From: Luzula sylvatica
Lineage: Eukaryota; Streptophyta; Magnoliopsida; Poales; Juncaceae
Reading direction: 5' to 3'
Assembly: GCA_946800325.1 (NCBI GenBank)
Contig: OX326959.1
Location: 9,988,862-10,052,861 of the forward strand
DNA length: 64,000 nt
Part shown: positions 36,014 to 47,945 of the stretch, piece after piece
Layout of the letters: the number at the start of each line of letters is the position of its first letter
How positions within the stretch are numbered: position 1 is the stretch's first letter
Position numbers and translations under genes: made by a program
Notes under the pieces: model-generated
What the model was told of the DNA's origin: nothing
Seen by the model: the letters and a program-made list of their open reading frames with translations, nothing else
The model's database searches: none

Positions 36014-36286
36014 TAATTGACATATGTCTTGTGTTCTAAATAAAATATTTGAATTTTTCATCGTATTAATAAATATAATTTGTATACTATAATTTTAGTG
36101 TTAATAAAAAACTATTCACACAAAATACTTTTTGTTAGCCTGAGCTGGTATTATTTTTTTTTATGCTTATCATAACATTTATGAATATTACTTTTGCTTT
36201 TAAATTAACATTTATGCTTATTTTTTTAGGATACTGTTCATCATTTTTTTTTTTTTTTTTTTTTTTTTGAATTTTATTTTATTCGA
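36014..36286 (+). repeat. Right part of the first 390-bp segment, with poly-T
   Basis: It contains the third 62-bp unit, then 'aatttgtatactataattttagtg' to 'ttatttttttagga', then ACTGTTCATCATTTTT with a poly-T of about 26 that starts the second 390-bp segment. The same order recurs at 36284-36620. Confidence 0.8.
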
Positions 36287-36620
36287 CATATGTCTTGTGT
36301 TCTAAATAAAATATTTGAATTTTTCATCGTATTAATAAATATAATTGACATATGTCTTGTGTTCTAAATAAAATATTTGAATTTTTCATCGTATTAATAA
36401 ATATAATTGACATATGTCTTGTGTTCTAAATAAAATATTTGAATTTTTCATCGTATTAATAAATATAATTTGTATACTATAATTTTAGTGTTAATAAAAA
36501 ACTATTCACACAAAATACTTTTTGTTAGCCTGAGCTGGTATTATTTTTTTTTATGCTTATCATAACATTTATGAATATTACTTTTGCTTTTAAATTAACA
36601 TTTATGCTTATTTTTTTAGG
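36287..36620 (+). repeat. 62-bp tandem array, part 2 (three units) and shared flank
   Basis: Three units of 'gacatatgtcttgtgttcta...' are followed by the same 'aatttgtatac...ttttttagga' flank as at 36067-36230. The near identity shows recent segmental tandem duplication. Confidence 0.9.
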
Positions 36621-36910
36621 AAGAAAATTTTTTTGCATTTATTGCATAATACTTGTGAGACTATTTAATATCAGCCTTTTTTTTAAAATTAACATTTATG
36701 AAAATTACTTTTGTTTTGCACTTGTAACGTTTTAGATAAAATTATTATTTTATGATCATAAAAAATTTTGAAAAATCGCAGCGAAGCGCAAGAAATATTT
36801 CTATTTTCTTATCAAATAATATATCAAATAATATATCCCGCAACGAAATAATATATCAAATAATATATAAAATTATTACTTTTGCTTATTATATTATTTC
36901 TTATCAAATA

Positions 36911-36946
36911 CTATATCCCGCAGCGAAGCGCGGGCTATTTCCCTAG
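36911..36946 (+). mobile_element. Helitron 3' terminus
   Basis: The hairpin CCCGC AGCGAAGC GCGGG is followed 6-8 bases later by CTAG and then T, a textbook Helitron 3' end. The left end (TC) is not identified. The tandem 62-bp units upstream may belong to this Helitron. A degenerate 'cgcagcgaagcgc' also occurs at 36778, and a related end at 50566-50595. Confidence 0.65.
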
Positions 36947-37732
36947 TATAATTAATAATATGAAGAAAGTTTGTCCTTCAATTTCTTGCTAGCCAAACAA
37001 GATGAAAAATATCATTTCCCTAAACTTTTAATTCCATCACAATAGAATGAAACAAAATCATGTCTCGTCCTTCCTATTCTAGTTGAAAGATGTAAAAAGA
37101 GGGATTCATTCATCCCGTGTGTGCAGGACCCATTAGCCACTGGAAGGAAGGAGCGACTACGGCGTGCGTGCGACTGACGCGGATTGGCGCGGATTTTCGC
37201 GTCGGCTGGCGTGCTAAAGGTTCGGTTTTCTGGTGGCGAAGACGGCGTGGGTTTTTTCTCTGGTGCGTGCCGATTTCCTCTCGGATTTGGTGTTTTCGAC
37301 TGATGATGCCCAATTGGACTCTAATTTCTCCCGAATTCTGGGTCTTCCACTCTAGTTTCTCTCCAATCGTACTCATTCCCTCCAATTTGATTTCAATTTA
37401 TCTTCAATTTACTATTTGTGCGCAATTGGACTTCAATTGAACTTGACTTCGATTCTATTTTCTGAATTTTTTGGTTAGTGACTAATTTTGTGAATCGGAC
37501 TTCAATTGGACTTTTATCTTTCTCGGATTTGTGAATTTTTTGGTTAGTGACTTCAATTGGACTTAGAAGAATTTAAGTGTCGGGATACATGAGACGATGC
37601 AAGACAACCAATGTGATGTGGCGACGTAAGGGACGACAGGGCGGTGGCGCTGCTCGATTCCGGCCAGAAGACGATGCGAGGAGATGACGCGACAAGCTGG
37701 CCCGGCTCCTACTCAATTTTTTCTACACAAGA
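36947..37732. other. Intergenic DNA with a moderately GC-rich patch
   Basis: 37100-37300 is richer in GC than its surroundings and contains repeated 'gcgcggatt' and 'ttcaattggact' phrases (37310-37565). Open frames exist on both strands, but none shows a domain. Confidence 0.4.
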
Positions 37733-37936
37733 ACTGGCCGGCCCTGCAACTCGGCACAATTTAGCGTTTATAACATAATTGCGACGAAATAATGAGCATT
37801 TTCGCATATTGCACTTAAATTCAATATTTGATTTGCAAGAAATAATTGTATTTAATTTAAAATGAATATAATTTTCTAATTTCGAGATATCTTTGTAATG
37901 TTTGTCAAAGACCTCCGAAAATGCAGGGCCGGCCTG
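37733..37936. mobile_element. Small inverted-repeat element with CCGGCCCTGCA ends
   Basis: The left end GGCCGGCCCTGCA is matched by TGCAGGGCCGGCC at the right. The core of about 180 bp is AT-rich. The termini resemble those of small hAT-like MITEs. A target duplication could not be fixed, because the right side is a CT repeat. Confidence 0.5.
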
Positions 37937-38239
37937 GCTCTCTCTCTCTCTCATTGTAATTATTGATTATATTTTGTTTCTTTTCTTTTACAGCGTGGTG
38001 TTGTAGCCTTACAGGCTTTGATGAGATGACTGATAGGACGAGGAGTAAGATTACTGTTTGCTTTGGTTCCAGAAGATAAAATTTCTGATTAATCTAATTA
38101 ATGAAAAAAATAAAAAATTCTTATTAATCGAAGTATTTTAGTATAGAGTGATGATATATATCTCCGTAATATTCACTAGCATGATTGATCCGTTGATGCT
38201 CGAATTAAACTTAGTGCTACATCATGATTATAATTTTTG
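37937..38239. repeat. Continuation of the broken BIO2-downstream block (copy 2)
   Basis: 'ctctctctctcattgtaattattgat..attttg' then 'cagcgtggtgttgtag...gatgactgataggacgag' matches 28420-28600. It continues the piece that ends at 31259. Confidence 0.65.
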
Positions 38240-39050
38240 TCATCTTATATAAAAAAAGAAAGGAAAAAAATTCACGATTTCACACGTTATTAATTTATTT
38301 AATATTTTTACAAGTTTGTTTATCACCCTCCGTAATTAATCAAATTTAAATTTATAAATTTGGAAAATAAGTTATTAGGTTGAATTATTACATCGTTTAA
38401 CATGTGTTAATCGGATACACATGAATAAAACTACCATATAAAATAAACGAAAATATAACAACGATTTTTTTTCCGCAAAATCAGAAAATAGAAATGATAT
38501 TTTTTTGTTTTAAAAAAAGATTGAAGATAAAATAATAATTTTTTTTTCAAATAAATATGACTTATCATGTGTAAAATTATGTATGATAAAAAAAATAAAC
38601 CAAATTATTTTTTAATAATTTTGTTTACCATATAATCAATTTGTTTTAAGAGTGGTGATAGACATTCCCCTTAGAATCCCCTAGCACAATTGATGTGTTA
38701 GCAAGAACATTAAATTTGATTCAATGGATCGATTTCACCATTTACCACATGTCAAACATGTGAAATTTAATTAAAATATAATAAAATAAATAAGTCAGGT
38801 TTACCACCTGGTAAATCTAAGATGTAAAATTTGCTATTATTAAACGTATTAAATTTATCTTTGCCAACACATCAAGCTTTCTGGGAGATTTTAGAGGGGA
38901 CAAGTATCATTTTTCTTTGTTTTATCATCTAATTAATACGATTTGCCACCTAATTAATATGGTTTGCCATCTATTAAGATTTATTATCTATAATAAGTTA
39001 ATATTTAATGTATTTATTTTATTTTGACTACACATCAACAAATTGAGAGA
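38240..39050. repeat. Dispersed repeat, copy B
   Basis: Partner of 2880-3420. Between 38640 and 38930 it holds extra sequence not present in copy A, including two 'gattgatccgt/aattgatgtgtta' like phrases. Confidence 0.5.
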
Positions 39051-39120
39051 AGATTAGATGAAACAAGTATAATTAAACAATAAATGAAATGATAATATTT
39101 TCTTCTTATTTATTTAGTAA

Positions 39121-39990
39121 ATAAGGAGAAATGCACATGTTTAGGTCTTAATTAGCGATTTTAGGAGAGTTCGAAACTTCGAGGTTTAACTGATATCAAT
39201 CACAGCTTATTTCAATCAAATTCGCAATTTTCTGATCCGTAAATTAAGATTACAATAGTTCACATATCCTCTGCCTCGTTCATACAATAGGTCCCTTGTG
39301 TCGTTAATTATGAATAATTAACGAAAAAATAAATATAGAGGATGCAGAAAGTAAACATTTTGAGAGGTTCAAATTTAGTTTAGTCACGTCAATGATACTT
39401 GGTCATGCCATATTTTTTTGCTCAGGATATAAGCGTGAGTTAAAAACATAACTTAACTATAAATACTATTATTGAAATAAGTAGTAGATGTAACATAGCC
39501 GAATTACTGTATGTATAGAACTGAACAAAAAAACGAGTATGTAATGATAAAATACTAGAGAAAATCAAAATATATGAAATACAAAATTAAGTCCAGAATA
39601 AATCCTAATTTTCAGAGCAAAAACCATCAAGATATCGGTTTAGAATGTGCATTTTTCTTCGGGGTGTTTTGCCCACTGAGGTATGTTTAGAGTTTCGACC
39701 TTTGTTTTGTATTTTGTTTTAATTTTGTTTTCCGCTATGTAGGTCATTTCTTCCTGTTGCATAAGAAGCTGCTAAAGCCTTTTTCTCTCTACTCTCGCAT
39801 AATTGGGGATTCTATACGTGAATGTTCCGCTGCCCAACTCTCTCTTATGTTTCGGGGTGCTTTGTATTTAATAATGTTGTGGTTCATAATACGGCACCTA
39901 CTGAATTAAAATTTGCAGTCTCTCTCTCTTAGTTTTTGTTTATTTCTCTTACCATAATTGTTAAGTTACTGTTTTGGTCCTAAAAGATGC
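39121..39990. repeat. Third partial copy of the BIO2-downstream block
   Basis: 39121-39260 matches 29780-29910, and 39360-39960 matches 27970-28450. The intervening BIO2 fragment seen in copy 2 is missing here. No open frame of note. Confidence 0.65.
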
Positions 39991-40809
39991 AATTTCTGAT
40001 AATGAGACTGGTCACGTTACTTGATAATTTAAAGATAAATCCTGGTTTGTCATTTTAATGATATTTGTAAGAGTTCGGATATGGAGGTTGACAAAAACAT
40101 TGTGGTTGGTGTGGGGAAGTTTAGAATATTGTAATGAATAATATGTAAATATTTCTTCTAGTTTAATCTAGTTAGTATTTTAGTACGTTTTTCACAGCCA
40201 AATATTCATGATGTTGTAATGAAATATTTGAAGGAAATGAAAATGTTCTCTTCGTATTCTATACTTGCTATATATTAAGATACCGATGAAATCATGGTTT
40301 AATAAATTAGGATTAAGGACAAATGTACATGTTTAATGAGTTTTTTTTTTTGAAAAAAATAGAGAAGGTTCATACGTTCCCCATCTATTGCCATTTCCTT
40401 CAAAATTATCATGAAATTATCATGAAATTTGAAGTTGCCATCTTGATCTTCCATGTCACCACAATTAATCCAATTGCGTAATAAAATCAACTATATCATG
40501 TAATATCCAACTCCACTAATTAATTTACCGCAAGTAGAAATCCCCTTCTCCACTATTACAGTTTGTTAGATTTAATTATTTTCCTTAAAAGTTATTTGGT
40601 TCTTCCGTTAAGCCTGGTATCATTTTTAGACATGATAATGACAGTGTTATACCAGTAGCCTTTAATATCTCAATAATATCATCCTAAACTAATGATTTTT
40701 TTATTATCAAGACATAATGGACTTATTTGGGATATTTTATTTTTGCATGACTTATTATGTTTCCTCTTAATTATTTTATCTAATTCTTGTACTAATATAG
40801 CAATCAAAT
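39991..40809. other. AT-rich intergenic DNA
   Basis: No gene or element boundary is seen. It may include the 3' part of the neighbouring LINE relic. Confidence 0.35.
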
Positions 40810-42149
40810 TATTTGCTCTTTAGTCTCGCACTTCTCCTTTGTTCCTCTTGAGCAGCTTCATCTCTCTTTTTTTGATAATTTAATCTCTCCACATTATTTG
40901 TTTTTTTTTATCCTTTCTTCTCTCTTCAACTGGTTTATTACTCTCTTCATTATTCCTCACTTTTGGCTTCACTTGTCTTTCTAAATCCTCTACACAATTC
41001 TCTATTTCTTCAATTAAAATCCTCTTTTTATCTTATAAGAGCACTGTCCTTTTGACATAGTTTTTTGACATAGTTACCTCTGGTGTTTTGGGTTCTGGTA
41101 AGCTTGTTTAATCCCATTTAAAATAAAGGCCATTTGGACCAATGCATGTGATCATTGAGATTGGATATGTTTGATCACGATCCATTGTTTTTTATTGTGT
41201 TCTGTTTTCCTCTCTCTCTAATTTCGGTATGTTTTCATACCCATTTTTTTTCTCCAATTTAATCCATGTATCTCCTTAAAGAACTGAAAACATCTCTTTT
41301 GACGTGAAATTCATTACCCCCTTTCTCTCACTCGATCATGTATTAGACTACAATATGAGGGTTTAACCAAAAAATTTGAATTTCTGCATAGGTTTAAAGC
41401 ATCTTTATGGGATTGTATTTTTTTCCTCCACACTTATTTTTTTGTTTGTGAAACACTTTTTCTCATTTTTGTCACTTTCCACTCCCGTCTTTTTTCACTT
41501 CTGTGATGCATTATTCGAGTATCTGAACTTGCTAGATTGCTTGGCCTGGTAATTTGTAACAAGGCACATGTATCCCCTTTAATCCCTCCTAATTCATTAG
41601 GTATTGTAATACCATTCGTAGTATTAATATTGATCTTCGATTTAGGTATAACATGTATGACCTTGTGATATCCAATGTAGGAAAGATTTATCATACATAC
41701 AAAGAAAAATTCTAATTAATTGGAAATATCCAAATTACAGAAGTAGGGCATAAGAACCTACTTTATTTTTCTCAAAAAAATATCCAAATAACCCTTTTCA
41801 AAAAGTTCTACCATAGAATCGTCCGTTTTCTCCTTCACCGGGTAAGAAGATAAATGCCTGTTTTTGTTGGCTTGAAGAAGTTTCAGAAGATATATTTCTA
41901 TGTTTCTTTTGTTTGCTTTGTTTGAGTGGCTCAGTTTGAATTAGGGTTTCAGTAGGTTTTTGTATGTTTAGTTTTTGGATTTGATTTGTGGATTTGGAAA
42001 TTTGTGGACTATTTTATCTAATTGGACAATTTTTTGGTTGATTATTGTTTTCACGATATTTTTGTACATGCTTCAATTTTTTGCATTTCAAGCATCATGA
42101 CATTACATAGTGCGTTGCCGAGAGGCATCGAAAGCATCTATTGTCGCAT
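40810..42149 (-). pseudogene. Second LINE ORF1 relic
   Basis: At 42061-42149 the minus strand reads CDNRCFRCLSATHYVMS, a stop, then CLKCKKLKHVQKY. This is a decayed form of the CCHC double zinc knuckle seen at 11500-11650, including the same CFRCLS.TH and KHVQK residues. At 40810-41040 it reads a Glu/Lys-rich tail ending EEQRRSARLKSK and a stop, the same C-terminal signature as the first LINE. The spacing of knuckle to C-terminus (about 1.3 kb) also matches. Many stops lie between. No ORF2 start motif was found downstream. Confidence 0.65.
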
Positions 42150-42879
42150 ATTTTCCTCTTGAGTTATTCTTCCATACACCAAAAATTTCACCAACTTTTT
42201 TGAGAGATTTAATCATCACCGTACATTGATCGAAGGGTATTTTGGAAAGTAAAAATTAACCGGTCATTTGGAGAGATGTAATCACCATGTTAAAAAAGTT
42301 AAAAGATGAACCATCATTAAATAATGTCAATACCAAGAGAAGAACAATCTGCCAAGGATATCGTGCTTCTCTTGGATTCAATTAAACAAAACATGCAAAA
42401 ACATTTTTACAAACTTTAATGTATATTAGTATTAGTATTAGGATTAACACACATTACATGTATATGTATCTAACATATATCGAAGTTTCATAATTTATAT
42501 GTATAAATTCATATCTTTTTATTCAAATATCATTTCTCTAACCGATTAAATTTTGTAGTTCATTTTTCTTTAAAGAAAAACAGTGTTCATAAATAAGACT
42601 TTGTTTAGCATCATGAATGTTTTTTTCTTTTTTGAAGATAAAAGATACAATATTTATTTTTTTCGAAACAAATGTTTTCTATTTTTAAAATAGAAAATGA
42701 AACATCATGTTATTAATCTATAATATATTATTTTAGTATAATGATATTTACTTGTGAATATTTTATAGTGAATACTAACACTGTAGGTGCGAATATATCA
42801 TGTAATCTTATCCTCACATTCATAGAAGAATATTTTAGTAACAAATATTACCGTCTATTTATTTAATTAAGGACAAGGC

Positions 42880-43465
42880 AATGCAATGTTTATCTATATT
42901 ACATTATATTATATTGTATTATATTGGCTTAGGTTATATTATATTATATTGTTATATATTATGTTATATTGTTTTATATTACAGCATATTATATTATATT
43001 ATATTAAATTATGTTATATTACACTATATTGTTTTATGGTATATTATACAATATTCTTTTACGTTATATTATATTATATTGTTTTCTATGATACAGTTCG
43101 ATATGATATAATATTATATTATATTATTTTATATTACGTTATATTAATATATGATGGGATGTTATATTATATTATATTACATTATATTACATTATATGAT
43201 TAGATATAATATGATTTAATATTATGTTATATTAATACGATGTGATGTTATAATATATTATATTATATTAAACTATATTAAACTATATTGTATTATATTA
43301 TATTATATTATTTTATATAATACTATATCATATAGATATATATTATACTATATTATATTATATTATATTACATTACATTATTATATTATATTTTATTATA
43401 TTATATTATTTTATATTGTATGGTATTGTATTATATTATATCGTTTTATTTTTATTTTATACTAT
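42880..43465 (+). repeat. AT-rich pentamer satellite (ATATT on plus), array 1
   Basis: About 580 bp made mostly of 'atatt' units with variants (gttatatt, acatt). Open frames of I/L/Y are artefacts. It is followed by (GA)n at 43525-43563. Confidence 0.9.
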
Positions 43466-43521
43466 ACTATATATTTTTTAAGTTGTAAATTTAATTGGAT
43501 ATTAAGAAATTTTGTTGTCAA

Positions 43522-43524
<3 letters not shown>

Positions 43525-43563
<39 letters not shown>
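43525..43563 (+). repeat. (GA)n microsatellite
   Basis: About 19 uninterrupted GA units. Confidence 0.95.
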
Positions 43564-43565
<2 letters not shown>

Positions 43566-43802
43566 GATGGTTAATTAAGAAAGTTTTTGTTGTATTTCTT
43601 CTGGTCAACGAGACAAGACGTTTGTTTTTAAAATTTCTTTTTAAGATAATCTTATGAAATGATAAAATAAAAAATATGTTTATGATAAGATAGGCGAATT
43701 AAAAGGATAAATGAAAGTCTTAATGATCATTAAAACATGAATTACATACAAAATAAAAAATTAATATTAAACAAAACATGATTAATATATCAAAGCAAAG
43801 AA

Positions 43803-44165
43803 TATATTATATAATATAAAAAATATAATATAATATAATATAATATAATAACATAATATAAAATAATATAATATAGTAAAAATAGTATAATATGATATAA
43901 TATAAAACAATATATTATGATATAACATAATATAATATAAAACAATATATTATGATATAACGTAATATAATATAATACAATGTAATGTAAATCAATATAA
44001 TATTAAAGAATATAATATAATATCATCTAATATCAAATAATAAATATTATATTGTATAATTTGATGTAAAATAAAATAATATAATGTAATATAAAGTGAT
44101 ATAATATAATATAATATAATATAAATCAATATTATATAATACAATATAATATAATATAATAAAAT
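43803..44165 (-). repeat. AT-rich pentamer satellite, array 2, opposite polarity
   Basis: Here the plus strand reads 'aatat/ataat' units, that is, the pentamer is inverted relative to arrays 1 and 3. The arrays could therefore pair as large hairpins. Confidence 0.85.
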
Positions 44166-44484
44166 AAGAGATTAAATATTAAAATCATGAATATTGTACC
44201 AAGAATCATTTTATATACATGATTTTAAAATACAACTTATCAAACAACTAACATTCATTAACAAATACATGAATATAGAAATACATATTTCACCTATATG
44301 ATTATATCAAAATCCCCCAAATTAAACATGCCCATTTTTGTATATACCTTTTTTAGTTGTATCTTATACATTTGACATATATGATATATTTGTAAGTACA
44401 ATACGCGTTATACATTTTTCATGTATGATGTATCTTTTTAGATGTATTGTATATCTTTTTAAGTGTATCATATAAATTTTTTTG

Positions 44485-44900
44485 ATATTATATTATTTTA
44501 TATTACACTATTTCATATTTAAATTATACTATACTATATTATATTGTATTGTATTATATGATTTTATTTTATATTAATATATTGTTTTATATTATATTAT
44601 ATTAAATTAAACGATACAATATTATTTATATTATCTTATATATATTATATTATATTATGTTATATTGTTTTATATTATATATTACTTTATATTATATTAT
44701 TTAATATTATATTGTTTTATACTATATTATATTCTATTATACTAAATGATATTATATTATATTATATGATATTATATGATATTGTTTTATATTATATTAT
44801 GTTATGTTATATGTAATATTGTATTTAATGATATTATATTATTTTAAATTATATTATAATAAATTACATTACATTATATTATACGATATTATATAATATC
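44485..44900 (+). repeat. AT-rich pentamer satellite, array 3
   Basis: 'atatt' units in the polarity of array 1, with degenerate edges. Confidence 0.85.
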
Positions 44901-45199
44901 ATATTATTATTGTATAATTCAATATAATTATTATTTATGAATATAATTTGAAATATAATATAATTAAATTCGTAAATAGGTATATGCATGTATATAGAAT
45001 TCAAATATTTTGCATGTGTATTTCTATATGTATCTTCGTATTCATGATTTCATCAAAATATATACCAAACCAAACAATGGAATAAATTGTATTTGAAATC
45101 ATGTATTTAGAAGTAAGTGATAAAAAAATAATTTTTATGTGTATGCAATTTACAGAAAGTTTGTGTTAAAAAATGTGAGAGATCATTAGCACGTGTACT

Positions 45200-45691
45200 T
45201 AGGGGTGTAAACGGTTCGGATCCGGTTCGGATAGTGGTCATACCAGATCCGGATCCGTATTTTTTGTCGGATCCGGATCCGGATCCGGATAGTGTCGGAT
45301 CCGGATACGGTTCGGATATTAAACGGATACGGATACGGTTCGGATATCGTCGGATACGGATACGGATCCGGATAATATTCGGATAGTTCAGACATATATT
45401 GTATATGTAATTAATTATTTTTTTCTAACCAAAATATTTATGATACAATTATGATAATACTTAAGTAATAAATAATATAATTATACTTTACTAAATTCAA
45501 ATATTTGTCGAATATAATAGAGTAATTTGGTCGAAATGATGAAAACGTGAGTTTGACTAATAATTTATGTCGCGCGAATACGGATACTAATAATTTGTAA
45601 TGTATACAATATTATATTTTAATTAATCAATTCAAAATATATTTCTTAAATTTTAATTTAATTCTTATATTAAAGGAAATTCTTATATTAA

Positions 45692-45731
<40 letters not shown>

Positions 45732-46052
45732 TGATGTGAGGTGAAGAAAAAATGATGTGATGTGAGGTGAAGAAAAAGAGAGAGAAAGATGTTTAATAAT
45801 TTAAAAACTTAATATATTAAAAATGGTAATGAATTTGGAAAAACGGGTACCCGTTTTGCTTTGCTATTCGGATCCGGGTAATTATCCGGATCCGGATCCG
45901 ACCGTATTTTTTGTTCCGGATCCGGATCCGAAAAAACGGATCCGGATAGTATCCGGATCCGCTCGGATCCGGATAATTTTATTCGGATCCGGATATTTAG
46001 ACGGATCCGGTTCGGGTCGGGTCGGGCATTACCCGCACCATTTACATCCCTA
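45200..46052. mobile_element. Non-autonomous hAT element 3
   Basis: Termini TAGGGGTGTAAACGG at the left and, read inwards, TAGGGATGTAAATGG at the right. A perfect 8-bp target duplication CGTGTACT lies at 45192-45199 and 46053-46060. Subterminal regions are dense in GGATCCGGATCC-type motifs. The AT-rich core holds a (GA)n tract (45695-45728). 853 bp with no transposase. Related to elements 1 and 2. Confidence 0.93.
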
Positions 46053-46245
46053 CGTGTACTTCAAATATTGGAAATGCAACATTGCTCGATTCTCAACGGA
46101 GCAATAATTGTAAATACTCATGGGTACCCAAAAGGAATAATTAATGCATGCACTGACAAAACAAGGATGGAAGATTATAATTACTAGTGTGTAATTACGT
46201 TTTTGTCCTTTTTGGAAACTTTCGGTGACCTGCTGAATCAAGTTT

Positions 46246-46494
46246 TTACCGGCTGATTAACAAAATTAGACTTTCATAATTAATCCTGACCGCAGGATAT
46301 AGGGAAAAGGACGGTTCAGAAAGTTTTGGTGCATTGAAGCTTAACTCTTTCCTCTTTGCACTATCATACTGATTATCATGAAATCTCTCTTGTTTTTCTC
46401 GCTTTTTCTTGTTTTGAACCATGTTCCAATTTGGCTCTGTTGGTTCTTGCATTCCTTTCTTAACCATTTGCAAGTAGCTTGGGCGAGTAGCCAT
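46246..46494 (-). pseudogene. Possible LINE ORF1 N-terminal fragment
   Basis: An 82-aa open frame starts MATRPSYLQMVKKG and continues with a Lys/Arg-rich segment. 'SY.QMVKKG' resembles N-termini of some plant LINE ORF1 proteins. There is no zinc knuckle, so the call is weak. Confidence 0.25.
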
Positions 46495-46879
46495 TTGATC
46501 TAGTTGACTACAAATTTATAATTTTTGCGAATTGAGTCTAATATTTACGAAGTTGAAGAGTTAAACTTTCTTTATCATATTTGCTTTTAACGTTCTTTTT
46601 TCCTTTCTAAAATTGATCTCGCAAGAATCAATCAACTTAGAGTAAGACTAACAAGAGAAACAAGAATTTCCTGAGAAAGAACCGCTCGAGGAAACTACAG
46701 AACCACCTGAGAAAGAACCTCCTGAGAAGGCTACATAACCGCCTGAGAAGATACACAAAAGGTTGAGATAGCTACAGATTCTAAATCTTGAGAAGTCTGA
46801 AAAAGCTCAAGCTTGGATTGAGAAAAAATGATGCTTCGAGAATCGCCCGGATCTTGGAGAGTTCTTGAAATCGTTTTAG

Positions 46880-47382
46880 GAAAATTTGACTAAATCAGCC
46901 ACGGCTTATTTAAATCAAATTTGCAATTTTCTGATCCATAAATTAAAATTACGAGTGATAAAATCAGTCAGTGTAATAAATTATGAGTTATGAATAATTG
47001 TAACTTCTTTTACTGTTTTACGGGAATTTTCCAATTAACTCTTAAGTTACAAAATACACTTGATACACCATAATTGAAACAAAACAAAATAAAAAGATCT
47101 TCAGTTATTTGAACATGTCATGTACATCTCTATGGGCCAGCATATAGCAACTAGGGTTTCCGAGCAGGATAAGAACCTGACCGGCGAACCCTTCCTCGCA
47201 GCAATTATCATCGCACACCTCACATAAAGCGAAATTAAATTATGTCTCTATTATAAATTAAATTGTTGTTATTAAAAAGTTTTCATGTGCACATGTAATT
47301 AATAATTAATGGAAAATCTAGAATTAATTCAATTAGGGAATATTGATAAATAAAGAATACTAGGGGTATACTCGCAGTACGC
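46880..47382. repeat. Fourth partial copy of the dispersed block, broken by an insertion block
   Basis: It matches 29850-30200, including 'ccggcgaacccttcctcgcagcaat' and 'catgtgcacatgtaattaataattaatg'. Similarity stops at about 47360 and resumes at about 53553 ('tgtaatagatcatccatatttaattgca' versus 30220), so about 6.2 kb has been inserted between. Confidence 0.65.
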
Positions 47383-47945
47383 CACTACTACAAAAAATGC
47401 AGTTAGGGACAAACATGTTTAGTCCCTAAAACACGGTTTGGAGTCGTTGTAGATTTTTAGGGACTACATTTAGTCCCTAATATTTTGTCCTAACATCGCC
47501 GACGCAATAAATCACCGCGACAACAGTTTTTTTTTATTTTGGTCCCTAATAACCGCATTTCTTGCGACAAGACTAATTTCCGATTTTTTCCCTCATTTTC
47601 TTAGGTAGTCTCTGAAAATGAATTTTCTGTGACAAGTTATTGTCGTGGAAAATATGCTTAATGTGACTAACTTCCGTCCTCAACTATGATCGTTCTATGA
47701 CTAAATTTTGTTTCTGAATACTCCATTTATGTGACAAATTCTAGTATCTGAATATATACTATATTTGACTAAATTTTGTCCCTGACTATATTCTTTTCGT
47801 GACTAGTTCTTGTCTCTAAATAAATTTTTTTATGTGACAAACTTTATTTTCTAAATATACTATTTATGTGAATGATATTAGTGTCTGAATATATCTTTAT
47901 GGGACTAATTTTTATCTCAAAACTAACTTTAGCCACAACATGAGA
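47383..47945 (+). mobile_element. CACTA (EnSpm) element left end
   Basis: It starts CACTACTACAAAAAATGC, the classic CACTA terminus. Subterminal TTAGGGAC/GTCCCTAA boxes in both orientations follow, then about ten degenerate units of 'gtgactaattttgtccctgaatata' type, as usual for transposase-binding arrays. No transposase and no right terminus (TTTGTAGTAGTG) are seen, so it is truncated or interrupted. Confidence 0.7.

Noticed and set aside
37110..37440. Overlapping open frames on both strands in a GC-rich patch
   Set aside because: No domain, no splice context and no similarity to known proteins. Length is within chance for this composition.
41434..41694. 86-aa minus-strand open frame within the LINE relic
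   Set aside because: It may be part of the old ORF1, but it shows no recognisable motif on its own.
42881..43203. Ile/Leu/Tyr-rich open frames
   Set aside because: They are translations of the ATATT satellite.
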